DNA of 64,000 nt from Chitinophaga skermanii (GTDB taxonomy: Bacteria; Bacteroidota; Bacteroidia; Chitinophagales; Chitinophagaceae), in NCBI RefSeq assembly GCF_003259335.1, contig NZ_QLLL01000002.1:829968-893967 (forward strand), written 5' to 3'. Below are positions 10,601 to 17,780 of the stretch, in pieces (the first letter of the stretch is position 1; each line of letters opens with the position of its first letter). The position numbers were made by a program, and so were the translations under genes. The notes beneath the pieces were generated by a model, which did no database searches, was not told the DNA's origin, and saw only the letters and a list, made by a program, of their open reading frames with translations.

Positions 10601-13600
10601 CATAGTGGGTAATCGTAGTAGCTCCCATAGCATCCGTAAAGGCATACGGGCGGTAAAACCGCTGTTGCATACTACTGAGCGATTCGTCTTCTGCAATAAA
10701 GTGCATTCTACCGGAGGGCGACCACCAATGTTGGTCTTGCTCGCTGTGTACATAATTAGCCGCTAGCCATTGGGTATCGTTTACTTTATTGCCATAAAGC
10801 TGTGTTGCCATCGCTGATGTGAAAGTAAGTTGATAGGTTTCATAAGGCATTCCTTTTGGAGCAAGACTATGCAGGGGTAATATCGTTCTACCATCATCGC
10901 CGCGGAAAAGTTGACGTTGGTGATGGGTTAGGCGTTTCGTTACTACACCATTTGGCGGTATATTCTCGGAATCGAGAAAATCAATTTCTTGTGCTATAGC
11001 GAGTAGGGTAAAATCTGTTGGTGTGTAATAAGTGCCTGCTTTGGGTAATCCTTTGATATCGTAGCCTTTCGATTCGCTTACTACGCGGAGTCTAAAATCG
11101 TGTGCCGTATCTATATCTTGCGTGAAATGCTGTTCGTTGTATTGTATGATCGTAGCGGCTTGTGCTGCTTGTACAGCCAGCGGTAACGATGTATCAACTA
11201 CACGCCGTGGATACGCAATAGAGGCGGTGGATAATACATTCCCCCTATCATCGAAAGCCAGGTTGAGCTGGTGCATGATACGGGGGGCGGTTATGTGTTG
11301 TTCGTATTGATATTGTATCGTTTCTAAGTCGCGCATTCTAAAAACGGCGAAAGTATTTTGCCCTTTTGGTTGTATTAGTTCCACTGCGCTATGGTTCATA
11401 GATACGCTGTATGGCTTTGCATCTTGTTGCAATTGTGTTAGCGTGGCGCCAGTAGTGGGTGCTGTGGGGGCAAATATTTCTGTACGCACAGCATGCCCTT
11501 TAAAGGCACGGTGTGCTTGTTGCCATTCTTCGGGCGACAATTGTTGTAGCTGCGTATTGGGAATACCCGTGCCGGCAACAATTTGGCAGGTGGGGAACTT
11601 GTATTCATCAATAGGTACGTCTATGCCTAATTTGGATAATACAGCGGGCCAATAGCTGTTTTCGTATTGTTGTAATATGGTTTCTTGTTGAAGAGATGCG
11701 CCGTGGTGAATCCAAGTTTTCGTTAATACCGGCGCTTGGTGTAATCTTTCGTCGTGTAATTGATGTGCTGGATTCTTCACCCAATGTTCATAAGTTTCTC
11801 CATCAATTTGTTCAACCATACCAAAGCCCCTAAACTCGCGTTCTGCATGATCGAAAAAGCCATGGTGGTAGCGATAGTATGTTGTAAACTCGGCCCCTGT
11901 AATACGATCTTTCTTCGTGGTATGATCTAAGCAAGGTACAACAAATGGCAACTTTGTAAGCCAAGGTTCCCCGGCCTTTAGATCTGCGAGGTAATACTTT
12001 GTGGAGGGCTCGTATGAAAGGTGTAGTTCTTTCCCAAAATTGTTATTCACTTGGCGCAACAAGTAGGGGAATTTACTTTGCATTAGATTGATATATTGAA
12101 TAGGCTGTAACACGTCGGACGGTAAATTACTCGACCATACCAAGCAGGGTAAGCCAGTGCCTAGTAGATCAACTATATTCACATGTACACCCAAGTTTGT
12201 TTTAGGGGTAGGTGCAATAACAACCGGTGTTGTATCGAATTCGTTGCCACTATTGTTCAACCAAATTTTCACTGTTTGTGCAGTACTGTATAAAATATCC
12301 ATAGTGCCTGATCCGTTAAAGTCGGCTAGTTGGATAAATTTGGGTTGAAAAGAAGATGGATCATCGAAAGTGGGTGCATGTGCCATTACTACTTTGGCGC
12401 CGAATTTACCATGACCTACATTTGGCCAATAACATACTTCTCCATTCCTGATACGCACGATATCTGTTAATCCATCGCCGTTCATATCTGCTAAGAAAAT
12501 CGTTTGAACTGTTTCTGCTGATACCAGTTGTGGCTTCCTCTCTTCCTCCATCGATTGAAATACGCTGCGCACCGCTTCAAAACCCTGTTTACCGGCAGAA
12601 GGATACCATGTAATCGCATCTTCTTCAGTGATACAGATATCGGCCTTACCATCACCATTTAAATCAATCATACGCACATTGGGTGCCGACAAATCGATAT
12701 TTGGGCATTGTTCAAATGTTTGAAAGCGTTGCCATACTTGCTGGTCGTTCAACTCAAAAAATCCACGGGTGTTGCCTTGGAATTGTGCGAGTTGTTTATT
12801 GCCATCGGCATCTAAATCGGTTAATTGCAGTTGAGCACCTAGCCCTGTAAAGTTGGGTTTATTTGATACCAATACGGAGGGCGAGAATTGACCGCCGCCT
12901 AGGTTTTGTTTATAGTACCAGCCTTGTCCCCGTTCTGTTAGAATACCGGGTAGGCCTTCATTGTATAAATCGGTGAAAAGATGGAAGGAGTCGTTAATGC
13001 CGAATAGTGGCGGTGCTTGGGATTCGTTTTCGATTGTGCGAATAGTGGTATCCCATGCTTGTTGTTCGTATATAAACGCTGTTGGTGGCATAGCCTTGCT
13101 TGTGTATGTACCATTAGCTTGTTTAATGTACCCGCATGTTGTGAGTGTGGAAAGCAAGGAAATACCATTGTGTGCGCCACTTTCATAAGCAATATCTAAC
13201 GACTTTGTAACGGCGCTTCCACCGGGTAATTCCGCGAAATGGTGTACTTGTAGAATACGCTTGCATAAACGTGTTGTTCGTACCTCAAAACCTGGCTTGT
13301 AGGTAGAAAAAGCATCGATTCGGAAGTGCCAAGCATGTAATGGATCGAATGGTGGTTCGGAGTTGTATTCACCATAATCGAAAATGGTTTCAAAGCAGTA
13401 ATCATTTGCAGGGGGGAATGATGTTTGGCTTTGCAAGTAAGGCGTTTTATTGCCGTATAGTAGTTTTGAAAGATAGGAATTGGTGTATTGAATTTGACCT
13501 TGTACATGCCGGTGTAGATGTTGTGGCAAACCGGCATCGAAGCCTGCATTGTCTTCTTTTTTATAGATGTATTGTGCGCAGTTTCCTTTATCGTCGTACA

Positions 13601-14282
13601 TGAAAGAGGGTAACCATTCATATACGTGTAGTGGGTTTTCTGGGTCTGCAATACGTTCATTGGCTGTATAACCAAATAAGGTGGTTACGTTATTCGAAGA
13701 AATCATTCGCCAATACGTTTCCTGCGTTATTACATGTGTCCATCGTTCTATTCGGGAAGCCGTTTGTTCTACACGCGGGCGGTAATAGCGGATGATGTAT
13801 TGTTGGTCTGCCGAGGGGTGTTCTTTGATTACATAATGACCATTACCGGCTGCGATGAAATTACCTTCGGCATCTTGTTGAAATACGGGCACTAGGTCTT
13901 CAGCTCCAGTTAGTAAAAAGGTATCGCTATCATTGGCATCATCGTACAAGGGCAAGCCTTTATCTGTTTTTCTTTTGATAGATGATATACTGAGATCCCA
14001 GCCTAATCCGAAAATACTGTTCTTATTGCCGGAATTATAGCTTAACTGAAGGGCCGGTACTGCGCCGCGGGCTTGTGCAATGGGTATTGGGTAGCTAATC
14101 GCTGCCGTACCATTCGCTGGGTTAACGGAGAACTTTTCGTCGATGCCTTTTATGGGCCCTCCCCCTTGTGGCAATTGCAAAGTGGGGATGTCTAAGCCCT
14201 TGGACATATTGTTTGTTGACATAGGCGAATGTTGGGCATTACGAGGGATTGTAGTATGCCTATTCTGCTTGGGGGTATCCAT
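6618..14282 (-). CDS. TcB-TcC fusion toxin with SpvB, RHS core and variable C-terminal payload
   Basis: Encodes 2554 residues. Domains in order: SpvB-like N-terminus (about 30-330, LQLPQGGGPIKG), FG-GAP/VCBS repeats (about 490-670, for example DLNGDGKADI, DMNGDGLTDI, DFNGSGTMDI), TcdB middle domains (TYYRYHHGFFDHAEREFRGF near 800), YD/RHS repeats (about 1500-2100), and an RHS core ending in WLSSDPIG...MIDPGG near 2165-2200. In the family TcB and TcC form a hollow cocoon that encloses the C-terminal toxin, which the core's aspartyl autoprotease releases. Here both are one chain. The last 350 residues are the variable payload, described separately. I start at ATG 14282; a TTG eight codons upstream gives a longer frame without homology value. 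No signal peptide or chaperone gene is visible. It is the first gene of the operon with the TcA gene. Confidence 0.88.
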   Translation of the reverse strand: MDTPKQNRHTTIPRNAQHSPMSTNNMSKGLDIPTLQLPQGGGPIKGIDEKFSVNPANGTAAISYPIPIAQARGAVPALQLSYNSGNKNSIFGLGWDLSISSIKRKTDKGLPLYDDANDSDTFLLTGAEDLVPVFQQDAEGNFIAAGNGHYVIKEHPSADQQYIIRYYRPRVEQTASRIERWTHVITQETYWRMISSNNVTTLFGYTANERIADPENPLHVYEWLPSFMYDDKGNCAQYIYKKEDNAGFDAGLPQHLHRHVQGQIQYTNSYLSKLLYGNKTPYLQSQTSFPPANDYCFETIFDYGEYNSEPPFDPLHAWHFRIDAFSTYKPGFEVRTTRLCKRILQVHHFAELPGGSAVTKSLDIAYESGAHNGISLLSTLTTCGYIKQANGTYTSKAMPPTAFIYEQQAWDTTIRTIENESQAPPLFGINDSFHLFTDLYNEGLPGILTERGQGWYYKQNLGGGQFSPSVLVSNKPNFTGLGAQLQLTDLDADGNKQLAQFQGNTRGFFELNDQQVWQRFQTFEQCPNIDLSAPNVRMIDLNGDGKADICITEEDAITWYPSAGKQGFEAVRSVFQSMEEERKPQLVSAETVQTIFLADMNGDGLTDIVRIRNGEVCYWPNVGHGKFGAKVVMAHAPTFDDPSSFQPKFIQLADFNGSGTMDILYSTAQTVKIWLNNSGNEFDTTPVVIAPTPKTNLGVHVNIVDLLGTGLPCLVWSSNLPSDVLQPIQYINLMQSKFPYLLRQVNNNFGKELHLSYEPSTKYYLADLKAGEPWLTKLPFVVPCLDHTTKKDRITGAEFTTYYRYHHGFFDHAEREFRGFGMVEQIDGETYEHWVKNPAHQLHDERLHQAPVLTKTWIHHGASLQQETILQQYENSYWPAVLSKLGIDVPIDEYKFPTCQIVAGTGIPNTQLQQLSPEEWQQAHRAFKGHAVRTEIFAPTAPTTGATLTQLQQDAKPYSVSMNHSAVELIQPKGQNTFAVFRMRDLETIQYQYEQHITAPRIMHQLNLAFDDRGNVLSTASIAYPRRVVDTSLPLAVQAAQAATIIQYNEQHFTQDIDTAHDFRLRVVSESKGYDIKGLPKAGTYYTPTDFTLLAIAQEIDFLDSENIPPNGVVTKRLTHHQRQLFRGDDGRTILPLHSLAPKGMPYETYQLTFTSAMATQLYGNKVNDTQWLAANYVHSEQDQHWWSPSGRMHFIAEDESLSSMQQRFYRPYAFTDAMGATTITHYDESYQLWLMYTEDAIGNRTSVTGIDYYTLLPNGISDINDNISQVLFDELGLVKAVARLGKGNEADDLNGLFGHTLPAEYDQINAFFTANDSRTLQIHASSLLHHASMRYVYDFNRYMVAGQPAVVAGITREQYYHANPQSPVKMAFEYMSGLGYIIMQKSQAAPGIAKHVSIEDGEVLITTVDTSLQTPTQLRWIGDGRLVMNNKGNMVKKYEPYYATSFAYEAHTELVEVGVTPLFYYDAQGRVVKTILPNQTFSYTNYSPWQSETFDPNDTVLESAWYNKRVNRLIDTELIAAGKDPAQEQSAAMKAALHAHTPNIQYVDTLGRTVVSEAQVVGTKGIEKLHTTNYFDSNSNLLRTIDARNNTVVNYTYNLLGTCVHVDHVDTGEKWSFFNVNGQLITTWDDRNFTFLFTYDTLHRPLKSTVMGGDGETALHHVFDAWVYGEGLINAAQRNMRGQIYQHFDTAGVTYTDAYSFLGNPLATHRRLYSKFEEMVNWHDDVEENEQLLEPNVYTFATQYDALGRITEQLAPCGTIITPVYDEGGLLTSESATHLQPAVTRNYVQQVTYNEKGRRSKILYGNNTSTRLFYDETTFLISRIVTARQDGDILQDWRYTYDPVGNITHITDHAVPTTFAQNQPVTATNTFTYDALYRIVEATGRENNAALTYGLDDNWQDAPFLVQLNPADPMMMRNYVQQFAYDEVGNITQMKHQATGNNWVRGYTYHQSNNRLLQTQVGTQTYQYGYNTSRGHITDLPHLQTIVYDCQDRVCKTSRQRRVDGGVPETTYYQYDSSGRRIRKITLNTAAPGHTPTKKEERVYVAGYELYIQHSGSNAGLQRESLSLVDGDHRFVRIETRNEVNDGTLQHIARYQFTNHLGAACLELDHTGNILSYEEYHPFGTTAYQAVNKTIKTATKQYRFSGMERDEESGLSYHTARYYMPWLGRWLSSDPIGTRGGINSYAYCNNAPLTMIDPGGCQGMSAQDWGFTLMQERMGQELGAMWESVFGGKAQVNIAANRVSAEAPKGGVGGAVGGIVRTATFRLVPIEKDASMASLMGMEMGAGLVPILDPAERLASGVTVTGQETSRTMALIELALDVGPWMMELKAARAAKMEAKLASRTAKLELPIGSAEGPIKPKSGNPVNPSGNKNLCVADTICHEVNKHLKPGEKELTNTEFLELAERKVSIVDSPIETVGEVVEIAEKGLEKLNKSGRLKNNLRLELDSCVEPEPGSYMAIFTQDDTVRHAVHLEVSGKPRPTYKYKGKFISEDDALDILSDLEGTKAKSAEFPKQVDVYDKKYFDPQKNSPYFLRPDQQKPNTLLRFIKGEN

Positions 14283-14419
14283 AATTGGGGTATTAAATGT
14301 GTACAATGGTTATACGAAAGTAAATTGAACCCTGAATCAAAAACTAAGTAATAACCCTTAATTATGGAATCCAGTAATATTTACGGTTCGTATTAAGTAT
14401 TGTGTTGAGTAGGTGGGGC

Positions 14420-14454
14420 CATGTAAATTACTGCGGCTAATAGCAGTTTACATG
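14420..14454. promoter_or_regulatory. Inverted repeat 140 bp upstream of toxin gene
   Basis: CATGTAAA at 14420-14427 pairs with TTTACATG at 14447-14454. Inside it ACTGC at 14430-14434 pairs with GCAGT at 14443-14447, so the two stems can stack with a small bulge. It lies about 140 bp before the TcB-TcC start and contains two of the seven TTACATG motifs. It could be an operator or an RNA hairpin in the leader. There is no T-run on the toxin side, so it does not look like a terminator. Confidence 0.45.
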
Positions 14455-14734
14455 ATGGGGTATAGATGACATATTGCCGATTGTTACTCCAAAGTATGGT
14501 AACGTTATTACATTGAAAAATATCAAGATAATTGGGTATCGATTTCATAACTATCAGTAAATGAATAGTTCCAATGAAAAGTCAAATTCAAGCCTACATC
14601 TAAATAAGTGATAATCAATCCTAAGTGTATTGAATAACTATGTCCAATCCACTACGACCAATTGTAATACAAGGTAATTGCCATGTAACTATAAGGTGTA
14701 ATCGATAGAATAACGACTGAATATCGATGGTGAC

Positions 14735-14830
14735 ACGATGAGATTACATGGATTTACATGGGATTTACATGGAAATCACATGGAATTTACTTGGAACCTA
14801 CTTAGAAGTCACTTGAAAGCTACCCACTTA
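14735..14830. repeat. Phased 11-bp degenerate tandem array
   Basis: A core of AC followed by ATGG, TTGG or a variant recurs with AC at 14735, 14746, 14756, 14767, 14778, 14789, 14800, 14811 and 14822. Spacings are 11, 10, 11, 11, 11, 11, 11 and 11. The best units read GATTTACATGG; later units drift to AATTTACTTGG and AAGTCACTTGA. The period is close to one helical turn, so all cores face the same side of the DNA. It sits about 450-550 bp upstream of the toxin gene. Confidence 0.65.
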
Positions 14831-15056
14831 TTAGCATAAGAACATACAGGACATACATGTATACAGTACCCTCATTAGTAGTATTGATTGTATATAGGAT
14901 AATAGCATTATGGGGAGTAAGTATAATCAACCTTACATGTACAGTATACCCTTATAAAGAACGATAGAAACAATACTGAGGTCATAGGCCTAGAGCAGTA
15001 AAACGTACGTTTAAAGCTTATTGATATAATGAAGGTATTGTGTTAACCAAATTACA

Positions 15057-15578
15057 CTATATCATAGCTTCAATAATTGTTAAGTAATTCGCTCTAAAAA
15101 AAGCGTCTTTATTAGATGCATTTCTTTCCATTTCGCCAAGTATGTATTGCCTTACATTTTGCTGGTGTTTAAACAGGCTTAATGCATAAATAGCAGCCCT
15201 TTTAGTCATAAAGCCATCCGTGGTATGATGTAGATAATGCAAAATGGGTTCCACAATTATTTCATTATTAAAACTATTTAAAAGATCGGCTCCAATATGA
15301 CGAAGATAAGGGTTCGTACTTTCCAATAATGCCAGGAGCATTTTGATTGTTTTTATTTCTTGTCTTGCTATAATTTCTTGTTCTATTTTATGCCGAATAC
15401 CATTGTATCGACCACTAAGATCGACCTCCCAAATAAACGGGATATATGAAAATAATTGTTCTGTTGTAAGTGATGTAACGTGATATGTTACAACAAGATG
15501 AAGGGCATACGTTTTTATTGAACGATTGCTTGTGGTGTGAAGGATATCATTTAATCTATTCAACTGATAAGCTGACAT
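15057..15578 (-). CDS. Small HEAT-like helical repeat protein, function unknown
   Basis: Encodes 173 residues from ATG 15578. I do not recognise a named family. The sequence is almost entirely helical, with paired amphipathic helices that look like HEAT repeats (TIKMLLALLESTNPYLRHIG and ILHYLHHTTDGFMTKRAAIY). There is no signal peptide or membrane segment, so it should be cytoplasmic and probably protein-binding. It reads in the same direction as the toxin operon but is separated from it by 774 bp of repeat-rich DNA, so cotranscription is unlikely. An immunity or regulatory role for the toxin locus is possible from position only. Base composition is A/T-rich compared with the housekeeping genes to its right. 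Confidence 0.6.
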   Translation of the reverse strand: MSAYQLNRLNDILHTTSNRSIKTYALHLVVTYHVTSLTTEQLFSYIPFIWEVDLSGRYNGIRHKIEQEIIARQEIKTIKMLLALLESTNPYLRHIGADLLNSFNNEIIVEPILHYLHHTTDGFMTKRAAIYALSLFKHQQNVRQYILGEMERNASNKDAFFRANYLTIIEAMI

Positions 15579-15780
15579 ATAAGGTTTTGTGTATTAATTG
15601 CATCAAGATAGTAATAATATGATCGGTATGCTGGCAATAACTATAATTACTTAAGATTAGGCAATCCAACATCAAAGTGTTGAATAATCAATATCCGAAT
15701 TAATTGATCTATTCTGTAGGCCACATTGCGAAATGATAAATTGGAATGTAATCAGATACTTGATTAAACTTGCGTATAAT

Positions 15781-15809
15781 AAAAAGCCCGCGCAATGCGC
15801 AGGTCTTTT
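15781..15809 (-). terminator. Imperfect hairpin terminator after tRNA-Lys pseudogene
   Basis: AAAAAGCCCGCGC at 15781-15793 pairs imperfectly with GCGCAGGTCTTTT at 15797-15809. Read on the minus strand the stem ends in a run of T. It sits just downstream of the tRNA-Lys remnant, as the intact tRNA-Lys has its own hairpin. Confidence 0.55.
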
Positions 15810-15820
15810 ATTTTTTCTGT

Positions 15821-15868
15821 TATCCCCCTGGGACTATATGAAAAGTGTAACTAACAACATCAAGGATT
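15821..15868 (-). pseudogene. Decayed tRNA-Lys(TTT) copy
   Basis: The plus strand aligns with the intact tRNA-Lys at 17557-17629. The acceptor and T-stem end (ATCCCCCTGGGACT, 13 of 14 identical) are followed by a deletion of about 15 bases covering the T-loop and variable loop. Next comes the anticodon arm (ATATGAAAAGTGTA against ATACATTAAAAGTGTA, TTT anticodon kept), then CTAACAAC for CTACCAAC of the D-loop. The 3' flank TTTTCTGT also resembles the TTTTCTTGT of the intact gene. It cannot fold into a functional tRNA. Confidence 0.6.
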
Positions 15869-16043
15869 TTAAAAATTACTGCAGCCGAATTTGTAGCCTT
15901 TTATATTAGCGGAATCCAGGTATACCTACAAAGCTCATTCACAGTAATCATATCACCTTGTTATATAAAATCCGTCTATGTTAAAGCAGAAGCAGTGATC
16001 CATGGATAGTCCTCAACCATTATCATTGCATGTATATTATAGA

Positions 16044-16652
16044 TTACTCCCAAGCTGCAATACTGTCGAATCCATTTTCAAGCGCGGCTTCTAGCCCCAC
16101 AACTGCTTGGCCTTCTGCCCTGAAAACGCCGGCCACTTTAATTCCGATCACAGAAAGGAAAGCGCGAATAAAGGGTTCTACAAAGTCATAGTCTTTGAGG
16201 TCTCCTTCGGAATAAACGCTTCCTGAGCTGGTAACGATGTATGCTTCCTTATTCGTCAGCAAACCTTCGGGTAACAGGCCCCCTCCCCTAATTTTAATCG
16301 TCATACCTGCCCTGATAATATGGTCGAAGTATGCTTTCAAGGTAGAGGTAATAGTAAAGTTATACATAGGCGCTTCTATTACTATGATATCGGCATTCAG
16401 TAATTCTGTTACTGCTTCTTCCGAATACCTGATAGCATCTAACTGCTCTGCAGTTCTACTGTCTGCAGGAGTAAAAAAGGAAACAATGTGTACTTCATCC
16501 AGGTGCGGTGCCGGATCTTTCGCCAAATCCCGCACTATGACTGCGCTACCGGGATATTTTGCCATTAATTTTTCCAAGGTGGCATTACCTAATTTCCGGC
16601 TGGCTGAGTGAGCTATTCTAGGGCTTGAAATGATGTGCAATATTTTTTTCAT
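16044..16652 (-). CDS. azoR: FMN-dependent NADH-azoreductase
   Basis: Encodes 202 residues of the AzoR/AcpD flavodoxin-fold family, cytoplasmic oxidoreductases that reduce quinones and azo compounds with NADH. The N-terminal strand and phosphate-binding loop (KILHIISSPRIAHSASRKLG), the flavin-contact segment EAPMYNFTITSTLKAYFDHI near residue 95, and the VTSSGSVYSEGD loop near 140 are all in the expected places, and the length is normal. It is transcribed away from an HxlR-type regulator 106 bp away, an arrangement typical of quinone- or electrophile-induced azoreductases. A TAATTTTG promoter element at 16673-16680 and a tandem operator at 16697-16732 lie in the shared region. Confidence 0.9.
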   Translation of the reverse strand: MKKILHIISSPRIAHSASRKLGNATLEKLMAKYPGSAVIVRDLAKDPAPHLDEVHIVSFFTPADSRTAEQLDAIRYSEEAVTELLNADIIVIEAPMYNFTITSTLKAYFDHIIRAGMTIKIRGGGLLPEGLLTNKEAYIVTSSGSVYSEGDLKDYDFVEPFIRAFLSVIGIKVAGVFRAEGQAVVGLEAALENGFDSIAAWE

Positions 16653-16672
16653 TCTTTTTGCTTTTGATGACT

Positions 16673-16680
16673 CAAAATTA
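16673..16680 (-). promoter_or_regulatory. Candidate -7 element for azoR
   Basis: The minus strand reads TAATTTTG, a match to the Bacteroidota TAnnTTTG consensus, 21 bp before the azoR ATG. No clear TTG lies at -33; that position is covered by the tandem repeat operator. Confidence 0.4.
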
Positions 16681-16696
16681 GGTACATTGGCTAATA

Positions 16697-16732
16697 AAAG
16701 GTTAGTACTAAACTAAAGGTTAGTGCTAACCT
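16697..16732. promoter_or_regulatory. Tandem 18-bp operator between azoR and hxlR
   Basis: Two adjoining 18-bp units, AAAGGTTAGTACTAAACT and AAAGGTTAGTGCTAACCT, differ at two positions. The second contains the inverted repeat GGTTAG-TG-CTAACC, and a third partial GAGGTTA follows at 16734-16740. This position and symmetry suit a dimeric HxlR regulator that represses both divergent genes. Confidence 0.6.
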
Positions 16733-16758
16733 AGAGGTTATTTAACCCGATTAAACAG

Positions 16759-17127
16759 ATGGAAAGACTAGCATTAGAAGAAGTTAAATGTGCTGCCCAG
16801 TTGTTGGCAGTGGAAGATGCCTTGTATGTAATTGGAGGCAAATGGAAACTCCGCATCGTTATTGCAATAATGACTGGATATAACCGGTTTAACGAATTGC
16901 AAAGGGCCATTAAAGGCATCTCTGCAAGAGTGTTGTCAGCAGAGTTAAAATCTCTCGAGTTGAACGGATTGGTAAAAAGAGAGGTAAAGGCAGACTCAAC
17001 ACCGGTGATTGTGGAATACTTGCCCACAGAATATGCACGGACCTTGAGGCCAATGATAACAGTGTTAAGCGAATGGGGATTGATCCATAAAGGTAGAATT
17101 ACGGGAAAGGTGAAAAGTGGAAGTTAA
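16759..17127 (+). CDS. HxlR-family winged-helix transcriptional regulator
   Basis: Encodes 122 residues, the usual size of HxlR-type one-domain regulators. Typical signature segments are DALYVIGGKWKLRIVIAIM (residues about 20-38), the recognition helix region FNELQRAIKGISARVLSAEL (about 44-63) and the wing VKREVKADSTPVIVEYLPTE. It lacks the common conserved N-terminal cysteine before the helix-turn-helix except Cys11 (EVKCAAQLL), which is in the position used for redox or electrophile sensing in relatives. It probably represses azoR and itself through the tandem 18-bp sites just upstream. The ATG at 16759 is preceded by the A/T-rich TTAAACAG. Confidence 0.88.
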   Translation: MERLALEEVKCAAQLLAVEDALYVIGGKWKLRIVIAIMTGYNRFNELQRAIKGISARVLSAELKSLELNGLVKREVKADSTPVIVEYLPTEYARTLRPMITVLSEWGLIHKGRITGKVKSGS

Positions 17128-17556
17128 TAAGTTTAAATGGATTGAAACCGTAAGGTGTGCGACATGTTAATTAACTTACATGATATTGGCAATATGCAAA
17201 GGCTATCCAATTTCATTTGATTGAATGTTTTCATAGCCTATTTTATAAATTGAACCCAGGTCATATCCGCACATATAACATTAATTTTCAAGAGAGCTTT
17301 ATGCTTGTATCAAGCAAGAAGCAAGCGGAGAATTATTTACTACAAAGATTGCCGGCAACGTTATTAATGCTCGAATAATCGGCATCAAAATCTACATCAG
17401 TTCACGAACGATTTCTGATAAAAATCCCATTTAATGTATCCTTTTTAGTAGCCTTCCAGATGATTCGTTTACTATGATTTACCTTTTAATGGCATAACAA
17501 AAAAGCCGCTTAAATCTTGTGATTTAAGCGGCTTTAATAACCTTTGAATTTTCTTG
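17128..17556. other. Intergenic region downstream of hxlR
   Basis: About 430 bp with no credible gene. It contains the palindrome GTTAATTAAC followed by a further TTACATG (17176-17182) and, at its end, the tRNA-Lys terminator. Confidence 0.5.
17502..17535 (-). terminator. Strong terminator of tRNA-Lys
   Basis: Perfect 15-bp stem AAAGCCGCTTAAATC (17502-17516) with GATTTAAGCGGCTTT (17521-17535) and a 4-base loop. On the minus strand it is followed by a T-run. It lies 21 bp beyond the tRNA 3' end. Confidence 0.85.
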
Positions 17557-17629
17557 TGATCCCGCTGGGACTCGAACCCAGGGCCCATACATTAAAAGTG
17601 TATTGCTCTACCAACTGAGCTACGGAATC
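17557..17629 (-). tRNA. trnK: tRNA-Lys (anticodon TTT)
   Basis: A 73-base cloverleaf on the minus strand. Acceptor stem GATTCCG/CGGGATC (one T-G pair) with discriminator A, D-stem GCTC/GAGC, anticodon stem ATACA/TGTAT with loop CTTTTAA (anticodon TTT), and T-stem CTGGG/CCCAG with loop TTCGAGT. CCA is not encoded. A decayed copy lies 1.7 kb to the left. Confidence 0.97.
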
Positions 17630-17780
17630 ATCCTTTTTTGTGTCCATTTCAACAGTGTGACTGTTTCGATGGGAGTGCAAAGATAGAAATTATTTCATTC
17701 GCGCCAAATAATGTTTGAAAAAAATTTAAAAAAATCTTCTTCAAACATTATTTGAATACGACAGAAGTCTTTACTGTAGC

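Larger units (their letters stand above)
14283..15056. other. Non-coding region upstream of toxin operon, rich in short repeats
   Basis: About 770 bp without a plausible gene. It holds a 12-bp leader motif at 14282-14293, an imperfect inverted repeat at 14420-14454, a phased 11-bp array at 14735-14830, seven exact copies of TTACATG (either strand) between 14420 and 14939, and two related 18-bp segments at 14855-14872 and 14935-14952 (ACATGTATACAGTACCCT and ACATGTACAGTATACCCT). The toxin operon promoter should lie here, but no clean TAnnTTTG element is visible on the minus strand. Confidence 0.6.
15579..16043. other. Intergenic region with tRNA-Lys pseudogene and terminator
   Basis: 465 bp with no open frame worth reporting. 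It contains a terminator-like hairpin at 15781-15809 and a decayed tRNA-Lys copy at 15821-15868. The rest shows nothing I can name. Confidence 0.6.

Noticed and set aside
13196..13675. 159-codon minus-strand frame inside the toxin gene
   Set aside because: Different frame of the TcB-TcC coding strand, no domain and no start signal.
14283..14306. TTG start giving the TcB-TcC protein eight more residues
   Set aside because: ATG at 14282 is the better start and the extra residues add nothing recognisable.
14735..14830. CRISPR or iteron array
   Set aside because: Units of 11 bp without spacers and without cas or replication genes do not fit either; kept as an unexplained phased array.
15821..17629. 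Attachment-site pair of an integrative element
   Set aside because: No integrase lies between or near the two tRNA-Lys copies, and similarity covers much of the tRNA rather than only a 3' end; a decayed duplicate is the simpler reading.
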